33,554 nt of DNA from Prevotella sp. UBA2850. GTDB lineage: Bacteria > Bacteroidota > Bacteroidia > Bacteroidales > Bacteroidaceae. The stretch is taken from positions 1-33,554 of the forward strand of contig DEFO01000034.1 in NCBI GenBank assembly GCA_002350805.1, in the 5' to 3' direction. Within the stretch, counting starts at the first letter, position 1; every line of letters starts with the position of its first letter. The notes beneath the pieces are model-generated. The model saw only the letters and a program-made list of their open reading frames with translations, made no database searches and was not told where the DNA came from. The translations under genes were made by a program, and so were the position numbers. Of this stretch, positions 24,921 to 31,372 are shown in pieces.

Positions 24921-26156
24921 ATGAAAAAGTATCAATCTATCATACTAGCACTCATCTGCACACTCTTTGCATCCTGTATGGGCGAAGATTATGCGGAGCC
25001 CAACCTGTCGGAGTCGCCTTACGGCAACAACGAACTGACAGAGAGTGGCGTCATCACCATCGCACAGCTGAAAGAGAAATATGCCAACATCATCTCGTCG
25101 AGCAGCATGACCGAGGTGACCGAGGATATCAAAATCAAAGGTATCGTCACTGGCAACGACATCGGCGGCAATATCTACAACGAGTTTGCCGTGCAGGATG
25201 CCACCGGTGCCCTGCTCGTCTGTGTCAACCAGGGCGGTCTGTTCGGATTCCTGCCCGTGGGCCAGGAAATTCTCATCGACCTGAAAGGTCTGATGCTGGG
25301 CGGCTACGGCCAGCAGTTGGAGATTGGCGGCATCTACACCAACACCAAGACGGGTGCCAAGTCCATCGGCCGCATGAGCCGTTATGTGTGGAGCACCCAC
25401 TACCGTCTCTTTGGCAATGCCGACCCGGAGAAGGCCGAGGCCCTGCTCGAGGAGTTCGACGTGAGCAAGCTGCGCGATGCCAACTATCTGGCAGCCAATG
25501 CCGGCAAGCTGATGAGGCTCTCGGGGGTAACCCTGCAAGATGCCAACGGCACCGCCGTCTATGCTCCCGACGATGGCAGCGTCACCCTGACGGCCAACTG
25601 TGCCAACCGTGCGTTCACCGGCTATAGCAGCAGCTATCTGGTGTTGCGCACCAGCACCTATGCCGACTTTGCCAATGCCGTGATGCCCACCGAACTGATT
25701 GACGTAACGGGCATCTTCACCCGCTATCGCAACACCTGGCAGATACTGTTGCGCACGGCCGACGATGTGCAGCTCACCCCGCAGTTCTCAATCGACGACC
25801 TGCCCGGCTCTGGCTACGGTACGGCAGAGGCTCCGTTCAATGTGGCACGTGCCCTGGCCTTGGTAGAGACCGGTCATCACGACCCGGGTGCCGAGGTCTA
25901 TGTGAAGGGTATCATCTGCAATGTGCAGGAGGTATCTACCCAGTACAAGAACACCACCTACTTCATCTCTGACGATGGTAAGGACAACAACTCGCTGGAG
26001 ATTTACCGTGGCAAGTATGTCGACGGCGCCGACATCACCGAAGAGAACGCTGCCAACATTGCCGTAGGCAAGAAAGTAACCGTGGCCGGCAAGCTGGTGC
26101 TCTATGGCACAACCATTGAGTTCACTACCGGAAGCAAGATTATTTCTATTGAATAA
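24921..26156 (+). CDS. DUF5689 lipoprotein with C-terminal OB-fold-like domain
   Basis: A cell-surface or periplasmic lipoprotein of 411 residues. The lipobox LFASC puts the lipidated Cys at residue 19. The first part (about residues 45-275) matches the DUF5689 type: ITIAQLKEKYAN, then IKGIVTGNDIGGNIYNEFAV. The second (about 295-410) is an OB-fold-like domain: APFNVARALALVE, VYVKGIICNV, TYFISDDGK and GKKVTVAGKL. The same domain recurs three times in the next gene. OB folds of this pattern occur in extracellular nucleases such as Bacillus YhcR. It starts 12 bases after the receptor stop, so the two are co-expressed and may form a receptor-lipoprotein pair like SusC/SusD. Confidence 0.8.
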   Translation: MKKYQSIILALICTLFASCMGEDYAEPNLSESPYGNNELTESGVITIAQLKEKYANIISSSSMTEVTEDIKIKGIVTGNDIGGNIYNEFAVQDATGALLVCVNQGGLFGFLPVGQEILIDLKGLMLGGYGQQLEIGGIYTNTKTGAKSIGRMSRYVWSTHYRLFGNADPEKAEALLEEFDVSKLRDANYLAANAGKLMRLSGVTLQDANGTAVYAPDDGSVTLTANCANRAFTGYSSSYLVLRTSTYADFANAVMPTELIDVTGIFTRYRNTWQILLRTADDVQLTPQFSIDDLPGSGYGTAEAPFNVARALALVETGHHDPGAEVYVKGIICNVQEVSTQYKNTTYFISDDGKDNNSLEIYRGKYVDGADITEENAANIAVGKKVTVAGKLVLYGTTIEFTTGSKIISIE

Positions 26157-26177
26157 ACAAAAAAACAAGATAAGAAT

Positions 26178-27956
26178 ATGAAAAAGCTTTTTTATTCATT
26201 ATTTGCCTTGGCTATGACAGCCATGACATTTACTGCCTGTGAGGATGTCCCCGCTCCTTACGACCTGCCCACCGAGCAGAAGGGCGGCGGTGAGAATCCG
26301 AAGGCCGATCCCACCGGCAGCGGAACCATTGAGAGCCCGTTCAACGTGTCGGCAGCCCACGATTTCATCGATGCCGGTGAGGGACTCGACAACGATGTCT
26401 ATGTAGAGGGAACAATCGTGTCGGTCAAGGAAATCGACACAGGCAACTTCGGCAATGCCACCTATTATATCTCTGACGACGGCACCAGTAGCAACCAGCT
26501 GGAGGTCTACCGCGGCATGTCGCTGGGCAACAAGAAGTTCAAGGCCAGCGATGAAATCAAGGCGGGCGACAAGGTAGTGGTCTGCGGCCGACTGGTAAAC
26601 TATGGCGGCAACACCCACGAGTTCACTCAGGGCAACTACATCTATAAGCTCAACGGTGAGGAATACAAGGAGGAAGCTGGTGAGGCCAAGGGCAGCGGCA
26701 CACAAGCCGACCCGTATAATGCCGCAGGCGCCATCCAGTATATCAACACCCTGGCTGCCGATGCAACCAGCCCGAAGGACGTCTACATCAAAGGTAAGAT
26801 TGCCTCTATTGCCAACAATGGCGAGTTCTCGGCTCAGTTTGGCAATGCTACCTTCTATATCTCCGACGACGGTACCGACAAAGGCACCTTCTACGTCTTC
26901 CGCACCCTCTACCTCGGCAACCGCAAGTGGCAGGCTGGCGACACACAGATCAAGGTGGGCGACGACGTCATCATCTGCGGTAAGGTGGTCAACTACAAAG
27001 GCAACACGCCCGAGACTTCGGCCAACGAGAGCTACATCTACTCGCTCAACGGCAAGACCGGCGACGGCGGCCAGAGCGGTGCCGACATGGGCTCGAAGGA
27101 TAGTCCTATCACCGTGGCCAAGGCCATCGAGATCATCAACGGCATGGCCGACAACGAGACCTCTGAGGGTGCTGCCTACGTGAAGGGTAAGATTGTGCAG
27201 ATCAAGACTACCGACGAGAACATTGCCAAGTACAAGAACATCGACTACGTGATTTCTGACGACGGTACCGACAACAACACCATGACCGTGTTCCGCGGCA
27301 AGAACATCGACGGCGCCGACTTCACCAAGGCTGGCGAAATCAATGTGGGCGACGTGGTGGTCGTCTATGGCAAACTGCAGAAGTATGTCAACAACAGCGG
27401 CACCATGACTCCCGAGCTGGCACAGGGCAACTACCTCATCTCTATTAACGGCGGCGGCTCTAGCGGCGGCGACAGCGACGTAGAGACGGGCGACAACGGT
27501 AACTTCGAGTCATGGTCCGACGGCGCTCCCACCAACTGGAAGACCGCCTCTTCGGCTGGCAACGCTACCCTCTCGCAGAGCAACACCGCCCATGGCGGCG
27601 TCTACTCGGTGAAGGTGGGCGGCACCAGCTCGTCCAACAAGCGCCTGGGCTATAAGGAGCTCAAGCTCAAGGCCGGCAAGTACACCCTGAAGTTCTATGC
27701 CCGTGCCGACTCGGACAAGGGCGCAGCCGTACGCCCGGGCTATGTGCCCGTGACCGACGGAACGGTGGGCAGCTATGTCTACAGAGACGGCTACACGGAT
27801 GTCAACAACAACGGCTGGACCGAAATCACCCACGAGTTCACCCTTGATGCCGACGGCACCTACAGCATCGTCATCATGAACTCGAAGAACCCCGGTGGCG
27901 ATGTGCTCATCGACGACGTGACCCTCACCACGGGCAACAAGCAGGTGATTAAATAA
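26178..27956 (+). CDS. Lipoprotein with three OB-fold-like repeats and a C-terminal sandwich domain
   Basis: A 592-residue lipoprotein (lipobox TFTAC, Cys 21). Three tandem repeats of the DUF6359/OB-fold type lie at about 48-158, 171-291 and 306-424. Each has a start like GSGTIESPFNV, a strand like VYVEGTIVSV, the motif YISDDGT or VISDDGT, and GDKVVVCGRL-like strands. After a Gly/Ser linker (about 425-437) comes a domain of about 150 residues (NGNFESWSDGAPTNW to DVLIDDVTLT) resembling carbohydrate-binding jelly-roll modules. The layout suggests a multivalent surface binding protein. Nucleic acid or glycan could be the ligand; OB folds plus nuclease neighbours favour the former. It is the last gene of the operon. 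Confidence 0.78.
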   Translation: MKKLFYSLFALAMTAMTFTACEDVPAPYDLPTEQKGGGENPKADPTGSGTIESPFNVSAAHDFIDAGEGLDNDVYVEGTIVSVKEIDTGNFGNATYYISDDGTSSNQLEVYRGMSLGNKKFKASDEIKAGDKVVVCGRLVNYGGNTHEFTQGNYIYKLNGEEYKEEAGEAKGSGTQADPYNAAGAIQYINTLAADATSPKDVYIKGKIASIANNGEFSAQFGNATFYISDDGTDKGTFYVFRTLYLGNRKWQAGDTQIKVGDDVIICGKVVNYKGNTPETSANESYIYSLNGKTGDGGQSGADMGSKDSPITVAKAIEIINGMADNETSEGAAYVKGKIVQIKTTDENIAKYKNIDYVISDDGTDNNTMTVFRGKNIDGADFTKAGEINVGDVVVVYGKLQKYVNNSGTMTPELAQGNYLISINGGGSSGGDSDVETGDNGNFESWSDGAPTNWKTASSAGNATLSQSNTAHGGVYSVKVGGTSSSNKRLGYKELKLKAGKYTLKFYARADSDKGAAVRPGYVPVTDGTVGSYVYRDGYTDVNNNGWTEITHEFTLDADGTYSIVIMNSKNPGGDVLIDDVTLTTGNKQVIK

Positions 27957-27958
27957 GG

Positions 27959-27995
27959 GGCTTGAAACCAAGCCAAAACAGGGGTCTGAGCCCCT
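27959..27995 (+). other. Two tandem short hairpins after the OB-fold lipoprotein gene
   Basis: GGCTTG-AAAC-CAAGCC (27959-27974) and AGGGG-TCTGAG-CCCCT (27980-27995) are perfect stems starting two bases after the stop codon. There is no T-run after either on the + strand, so they may protect the mRNA 3' end or form a factor-assisted terminator. Confidence 0.45.
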
Positions 27996-28020
27996 AAACG
28001 ATAAAAAACGGCCAAAATAT

Positions 28021-28057
28021 TTGGTGGGGTGCGAAATTCTTTGTAATTTTGCACCCC
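28021..28057 (+). promoter_or_regulatory. rpmE2 promoter overlapped by a 13-bp dyad
   Basis: TTG (28021-28023) and TAATTTTG (28044-28051) are 20 bases apart, a near-ideal Bacteroidota promoter. GGGGTGCGAAATT (28026-28038) and AATTTTGCACCCC (28045-28057) form an inverted repeat with one G-T mismatch that covers the -7 box, so a repressor bound there would block the promoter. Zinc-dependent control is known for type B L31 genes elsewhere, but this dyad does not look like a classical Zur box. Confidence 0.7.
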
Positions 28058-28100
28058 AAACGTGTAGAACGTATTTAAACATTCAATATTTTAAACAACA

Positions 28101-28355
28101 ATGAAAAAAGGTTTACATCCCGAAAACTATCGCCCCGTCGTGTTCAGAGACATGTCCAACGGCGATATGTTCCTCTCAAAGTCTACATGCAAGACTACAG
28201 AGACAGTAGAATTTGAAGGCGAAACTTACCCAGTGGTAAAAGTAGAAATCTCCAGCAGCTCTCACCCCTTCTATACTGGTAAGAGCAAGCTCGTCGACAC
28301 CGCAGGACGTGTTGATAAGTTCATGAGCCGCTACGGCAAGTCTCAGAAGAAGTAA
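28101..28355 (+). CDS. rpmE2: 50S ribosomal protein L31, type B
   Basis: Ribosomal protein bL31 of the zinc-free type B (84 residues). It starts MKKGLHPENYRPVVFRDMSN and continues with SSHPFYTGKSKLVDTAGRVD, the family signatures. The paired CxxC zinc ligands of type A are absent; only one Cys is present. It has its own promoter and is followed by a strong terminator, so it is a single-gene unit inserted between two genes of the presumed nucleic-acid-use region. Confidence 0.96.
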   Translation: MKKGLHPENYRPVVFRDMSNGDMFLSKSTCKTTETVEFEGETYPVVKVEISSSSHPFYTGKSKLVDTAGRVDKFMSRYGKSQKK

Positions 28356-28389
28356 GATATATATTTTCCACAAAGTAATAAAAACTCGG

Positions 28390-28435
28390 AAAGTGCGTCC
28401 TCGCGTAGTTGCATATGCGCCGGGACGCACTTTTT
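28390..28435 (+). terminator. Intrinsic terminator of rpmE2
   Basis: AAAGTGCGTCC at 28390-28400 pairs perfectly with GGACGCACTTT at 28423-28433. The T-run is at 28431-28435. The loop of 22 bases can itself pair partly (GCG with CGC). Confidence 0.85.
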
Positions 28436-28461
28436 AAATGAAACACCAACACCAGAAGCCC

Positions 28462-29382
28462 ATGAAACACCTTAGAATCCTTATTCCCCTGATTACCCTC
28501 TCCTTTGTTCTTGCAGCTTGTTCCAGCGACGATGACGACCAGCAGCCGTCAGGCGGCAATACCGTTGTCAACAACAACAAGAACGATGCGTCAGTACAAC
28601 CCGAGCTCGCCCGTCTGGAGTTTCCTAAAGTGAAGGGCGGCAATAGCGAAGTGATTATTCATTCCACAAAAGACTATGGTATGACCTATGCTTTGGAATG
28701 GGATCATAACAAAAAAGCACAAAGATGGACTTGTTTTGAAATCAATGCGAAAAACAGAGTAAAGAATTGGTCACGCAAACAATGGGAAAGCACAAGTTGG
28801 GGAGGAGATCCTTTCCAGCTTGACCCTAAAGTTCCTATTAATGAACAACCGCCTGTTTACAATGAGTTCAGCAAAAGTTACTATCCAGGTACAACAAATG
28901 TATACTATCAACGTGGCCATATATGCGCATCTGAAGACCGAGTATACTCCAAAGAGGCAAATGAACAAACATTCTATATGACTAATATGATGCCACAAAT
29001 AGGGAAATTAAATGAAAAGATATGGATGAAGATGGAAGAGCGCGTTCGCAGTTGGGGGACTCAGAATGATACCCTTTACATATGTAAAGGCGGGACCATT
29101 GATGATAGTTTTAATATTATTGGTTATACCAAGAGCGGATTTATAGTTCCAAGATATTTCTTCATGGCCTTGCTTGCCAAAAATCAATATGGATATAAGG
29201 CCATCGCGTTTATAGCAGAACATTTAAATGAAGACCATAGCAAGGACAATCTTGCCGACTATGTTTACAGCATAGATGATTTAGAGAAATTTACCGGCAT
29301 CGACTTCTTCTGCAATCTGCCCGACGATATTGAGGAGAGGGTGGAAAGCAATGTAGCTCCCAATGCCTGGGGCTTCAAATAA
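28462..29382 (+). CDS. DNA/RNA non-specific endonuclease lipoprotein
   Basis: A beta-beta-alpha-metal nuclease of the NucA/EndoG family, anchored as a lipoprotein (lipobox VLAAC, Cys 20 from the ATG at 28462). An upstream ATG at 28438 would sit right against the rpmE2 terminator and add charged residues before the signal. The catalytic motif is YYQRGHICASEDR, with RGH in place of the usual DRGH. The metal-binding Asn region is YMTNMMPQIGKLNEKIWMKM. Length (306 residues) fits. A spacer rich in Asp, Gln and Asn follows the Cys. From about 28640 base composition is more AT-rich than in the genes upstream, hinting at a different origin. No promoter is visible between the terminator and the start, so read-through from rpmE2 seems likely. 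Confidence 0.88.
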   Translation: MKHLRILIPLITLSFVLAACSSDDDDQQPSGGNTVVNNNKNDASVQPELARLEFPKVKGGNSEVIIHSTKDYGMTYALEWDHNKKAQRWTCFEINAKNRVKNWSRKQWESTSWGGDPFQLDPKVPINEQPPVYNEFSKSYYPGTTNVYYQRGHICASEDRVYSKEANEQTFYMTNMMPQIGKLNEKIWMKMEERVRSWGTQNDTLYICKGGTIDDSFNIIGYTKSGFIVPRYFFMALLAKNQYGYKAIAFIAEHLNEDHSKDNLADYVYSIDDLEKFTGIDFFCNLPDDIEERVESNVAPNAWGFK

Positions 29383-29431
29383 TCCCAAGCCCATACATAT
29401 CATCGTCTTTACGCCAGTAGGACTAAAGCAT

Positions 29432-29618
29432 CCTATCGATAGAGGAAACCGGTCATTAAGCCAAAAATGTGCCTCCAACTGCACCCTTTTCCAATTAATG
29501 CCTAATTGGGTTGCAATTAGTCGACTAATTAGACTCTAATTAATGCCTAATTGGCCTGTAATTAATGCCTAATTGCAACGTAATTAGGGCCTAATTAGAG
29601 TGTAATTAATGCCTAATT
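29432..29618 (-). repeat. Phased AATT repeat element, copy B (inverted)
   Basis: AATT occurs at 29493, 29504, 29515, 29527, 29538, 29549, 29560, 29571, 29582, 29593, 29604 and 29615: twelve motifs, all 11 bases apart except one 12-base step. A perfect 16-base palindrome, AATTAGTCGACTAATT, is at 29515-29530. The tail (read on the minus strand) has the hairpin GTGC/GCAC at 29469-29484 and the palindrome CTATCGATAG at 29433-29442. Order and spacing match copy A at 18-183 in reverse orientation. The intergenic stretch 29383-29966 holds this element, a GC-rich island, a terminator and an AT-rich remainder. Confidence 0.85.
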
Positions 29619-29639
29619 GAAAACCACCCCCACAGCGGA

Positions 29640-29775
29640 TCGTAGTTCTGCGGCCAGCATCCTGATGGCTGTTCTTCAACTAAAAGCCTAAGAACCGGAG
29701 AAAGCAGGACCAGTCTCCCTCATAGTGAGAGCCTGTGAACTGCCAAGCTGGCACGGGGAATTGTAGGGGGGGCAA
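29640..29775. other. GC-rich structured island, possible RNA or mobile-element remnant
   Basis: About 135 bases, much richer in G and C than the flanks, with several short complementary segments (GCCA-AGC-TGGC around 29742-29752, CCTGTG with CACGGG around it). There is no ATG-initiated frame, although the minus strand stays open for about 45 codons without a start. The segment GAGCCTGTG...CACGGGG loosely recalls group II intron domain V, but the tetraloop and several paired positions do not fit. A terminator follows at 29781. Identity is open. Confidence 0.3.
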
Positions 29776-29780
29776 AAAGA

Positions 29781-29820
29781 AAAGTGTCGCTATGACTCCA
29801 TCACCGCGACACTTTATTTT
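29781..29820. terminator. Bidirectional intrinsic terminator
   Basis: AAAGTGTCGC (29781-29790) pairs perfectly with GCGACACTTT (29806-29815) around a 15-base loop. T-rich stretches follow on the + strand (ATTTTAATT) and, read on the minus strand, after the stem as well (CTTTTT). It could end the nuclease transcript and the convergent lipoprotein transcript. Confidence 0.75.
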
Positions 29821-29966
29821 AATTAAATCATTTGCTCAATAAACTGTTTTTTGCTTACTTACCTTACAACTAAATGATTATATTTAATGTGCAAATATAC
29901 GAATAATTTTCCAATAATCATGAGTTTACCGGTTAATTCATCCGTTTTTTTGCATTTATTTCACAA

Positions 29967-30572
29967 TTACTGCTTGACGGCTGCGGTACGGACGATTTTC
30001 TTCTCGCCGGCCTTTGCTGCAGCACGGGTAGCGTCAGCATCGAACATGCCCTTCTTGCTGTAGTAATAGTCATCGTAGTAATAGTCGTCATACCATCCCC
30101 ACTCGTAGTAGCTGCCCCAGTTGTTGGGTGAGTAGGTCTTCTGCATGCGGAACGAAGAGCTGCTGCCGTCCTCGAAATCGATATAGCCGGTGAAGTAGCC
30201 ACTTGACAGGCTGTAGTCGCGAATCTCGGCATAGATATCCTCTTCCACATAGTAGAGCTGGATAACCCTGTTGTACACCTGCCAGCGAATGTGGTTGGCC
30301 ACATAGTAGGAGTTTCTGCTGCTGTGATACCAAGGCGACGAACTGCCGAAGTAGTCCACCTGATAGCCCTCGCCGCTAGCATACTGATAAGGGTTCTTAT
30401 CGAAATAGATGGTGCTGTAGTTGGCTACATACCCATTGATCATCACGCCCATATCACCCTCCCAGGCACCCTCGAGGGTGTAAGCCTCATACTCGTCGTC
30501 ATCGGTGCACGAAACGAAGGTCATCGACAATGCCATCATGATCAGTGCCAAAAGTGTGAAGTTCTTTTTCAT
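29967..30572 (-). CDS. Tyr-rich hypothetical lipoprotein
   Basis: Not assigned to a known function. The 201-residue protein has a lipoprotein signal ending MTFVSC (Cys 22) followed by acidic residues DDDEYE. LEGAWEGDMGVMING (about residues 33-47) resembles the opening strand of small lipocalin-like lipoproteins of Bacteroidota, and beta strands with many Tyr and Ser follow. A strikingly Tyr/Asp-rich segment (WYDDYYYDDYYYSKKG) precedes a basic Ala/Lys-rich C-terminus. It has its own promoter and is transcribed away from the peroxidase-reductase pair. Confidence 0.75.
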   Translation of the reverse strand: MKKNFTLLALIMMALSMTFVSCTDDDEYEAYTLEGAWEGDMGVMINGYVANYSTIYFDKNPYQYASGEGYQVDYFGSSSPWYHSSRNSYYVANHIRWQVYNRVIQLYYVEEDIYAEIRDYSLSSGYFTGYIDFEDGSSSSFRMQKTYSPNNWGSYYEWGWYDDYYYDDYYYSKKGMFDADATRAAAKAGEKKIVRTAAVKQ

Positions 30573-30630
30573 ATTCGTATCTCCTATTCGTTAAACGGTT
30601 TATAATGTTGTTTCTATCTGTTTCTTGCTG

Positions 30631-30661
30631 CAAAGATAGTGAAAGTTTTCCCTCGCTCAAA
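30631..30661 (-). promoter_or_regulatory. Promoter of the Tyr-rich lipoprotein gene
   Basis: On the minus strand TTG (30660-30658, preceded by T at 30661) and TATCTTTG (30638-30631) are 19 bases apart, a textbook Bacteroidota promoter. The ATG follows about 58 bases later. Confidence 0.78.
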
Positions 30662-30682
30662 CGTATTTTGCCTATTTCGTGA

Positions 30683-30696
30683 TAGGGAAATCCCTA
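30683..30696. promoter_or_regulatory. TAGGGA-AA-TCCCTA palindrome, possible operator
   Basis: A perfect 6+6 dyad with a 2-base centre between two divergent promoters, 17 bases upstream of the peroxidase -33 box. It resembles the GGATTTTCCC/GGGAAAATCC dyad upstream of the gene at 18212. Confidence 0.45.
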
Positions 30697-30713
30697 AAAA
30701 AGAATAAAACGTT

Positions 30714-30743
30714 TTGATTATTTCATAAAATACGCTATCTTTG
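30714..30743 (+). promoter_or_regulatory. Promoter of the peroxidase-thioredoxin reductase pair
   Basis: TTG (30714-30716) and TATCTTTG (30736-30743) are 19 bases apart, matching both Bacteroidota boxes. The ATG at 30781 follows 37 bases later. Confidence 0.82.
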
Positions 30744-30780
30744 TGGCAAAGAATTTCACATCAACCACAAAAAACAAAAA

Positions 30781-31332
30781 ATGAGGACCATTTATGATTT
30801 CTCTGTCAAAGACAGAAAAGGCAAGGACGTATCGCTGAAAGAATACGCCAACGAAGTATTACTGATTGTCAACACAGCTACGAAGTGCGGATTCACCCCT
30901 CAGTACGAAGAGTTGGAGAAACTCTATGAGAAGTATCACAGCCAGGGCTTCGAGATTCTCGACTTCCCCTGCAACCAGTTTGGCCAGCAGGCCCCTGGAA
31001 CCGACGAGAGCATCCACAACTTCTGCAAACTGAACTACGGAACAGAGTTCCCTCGCTTCAAAAAGATAAAGGTAAACGGCGACGATGCCGACCCGCTCTA
31101 CAAATTCCTCACCGAGCAGAAAGGTTTCGCCGGCTGGGATATGGAACACCCCATTGCCCATATTCTCGACAACATGCTCAGCGAAGCCGACCCTGACTAC
31201 AAGCAGAAACCCGACATCAAGTGGAACTTCACCAAGTTCCTCATCAACAAGAAGGGACAGGTGGTGGCCCGCTTCGAGCCCACAGAGAAAATCGAGAACA
31301 TTGAAAAGCAGATTGAAGAACTTTTAAAATAA
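30781..31332 (+). CDS. Glutathione peroxidase family protein (thioredoxin-dependent type)
   Basis: A cysteine-type GPx that reduces peroxides in the cytoplasm. The tetrad is visible: peroxidatic Cys 36 in NTATKCGFTPQ, Gln 66 in FPCNQFGQQ, and Trp 148-Asn 149 in KWNFTKFL. Cys 82 in HNFCKLNYG is at the position of the resolving Cys of thioredoxin-dependent GPx enzymes. With the thioredoxin reductase gene 40 bases downstream, electrons probably come from NADPH through thioredoxin rather than glutathione; this is inference. Length (183 residues) is normal and no signal peptide is present. Confidence 0.92.
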   Translation: MRTIYDFSVKDRKGKDVSLKEYANEVLLIVNTATKCGFTPQYEELEKLYEKYHSQGFEILDFPCNQFGQQAPGTDESIHNFCKLNYGTEFPRFKKIKVNGDDADPLYKFLTEQKGFAGWDMEHPIAHILDNMLSEADPDYKQKPDIKWNFTKFLINKKGQVVARFEPTEKIENIEKQIEELLK

Positions 31333-31372
31333 GAACAGAAACCAAAACAAAGAAAGTTAGAACAAGAAAACT

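Noticed and set aside
23160..24935. Two long minus-strand frames opposite the receptor-like gene
   Set aside because: They are mirror frames of a well-supported barrel protein, rich in Val, His and Gly, without signals or motifs.
27959..27995. Tandem hairpins after the OB-fold lipoprotein gene as an intrinsic terminator
   Set aside because: No T-run follows on the coding strand; kept only as hairpins of unknown role.
29700..29775. Group II intron domain V in the GC-rich island
   Set aside because: The outer GAGCC...GGGG and inner stem are only loosely similar; the GNRA tetraloop is missing and pairing is incomplete, and no reverse transcriptase is nearby.
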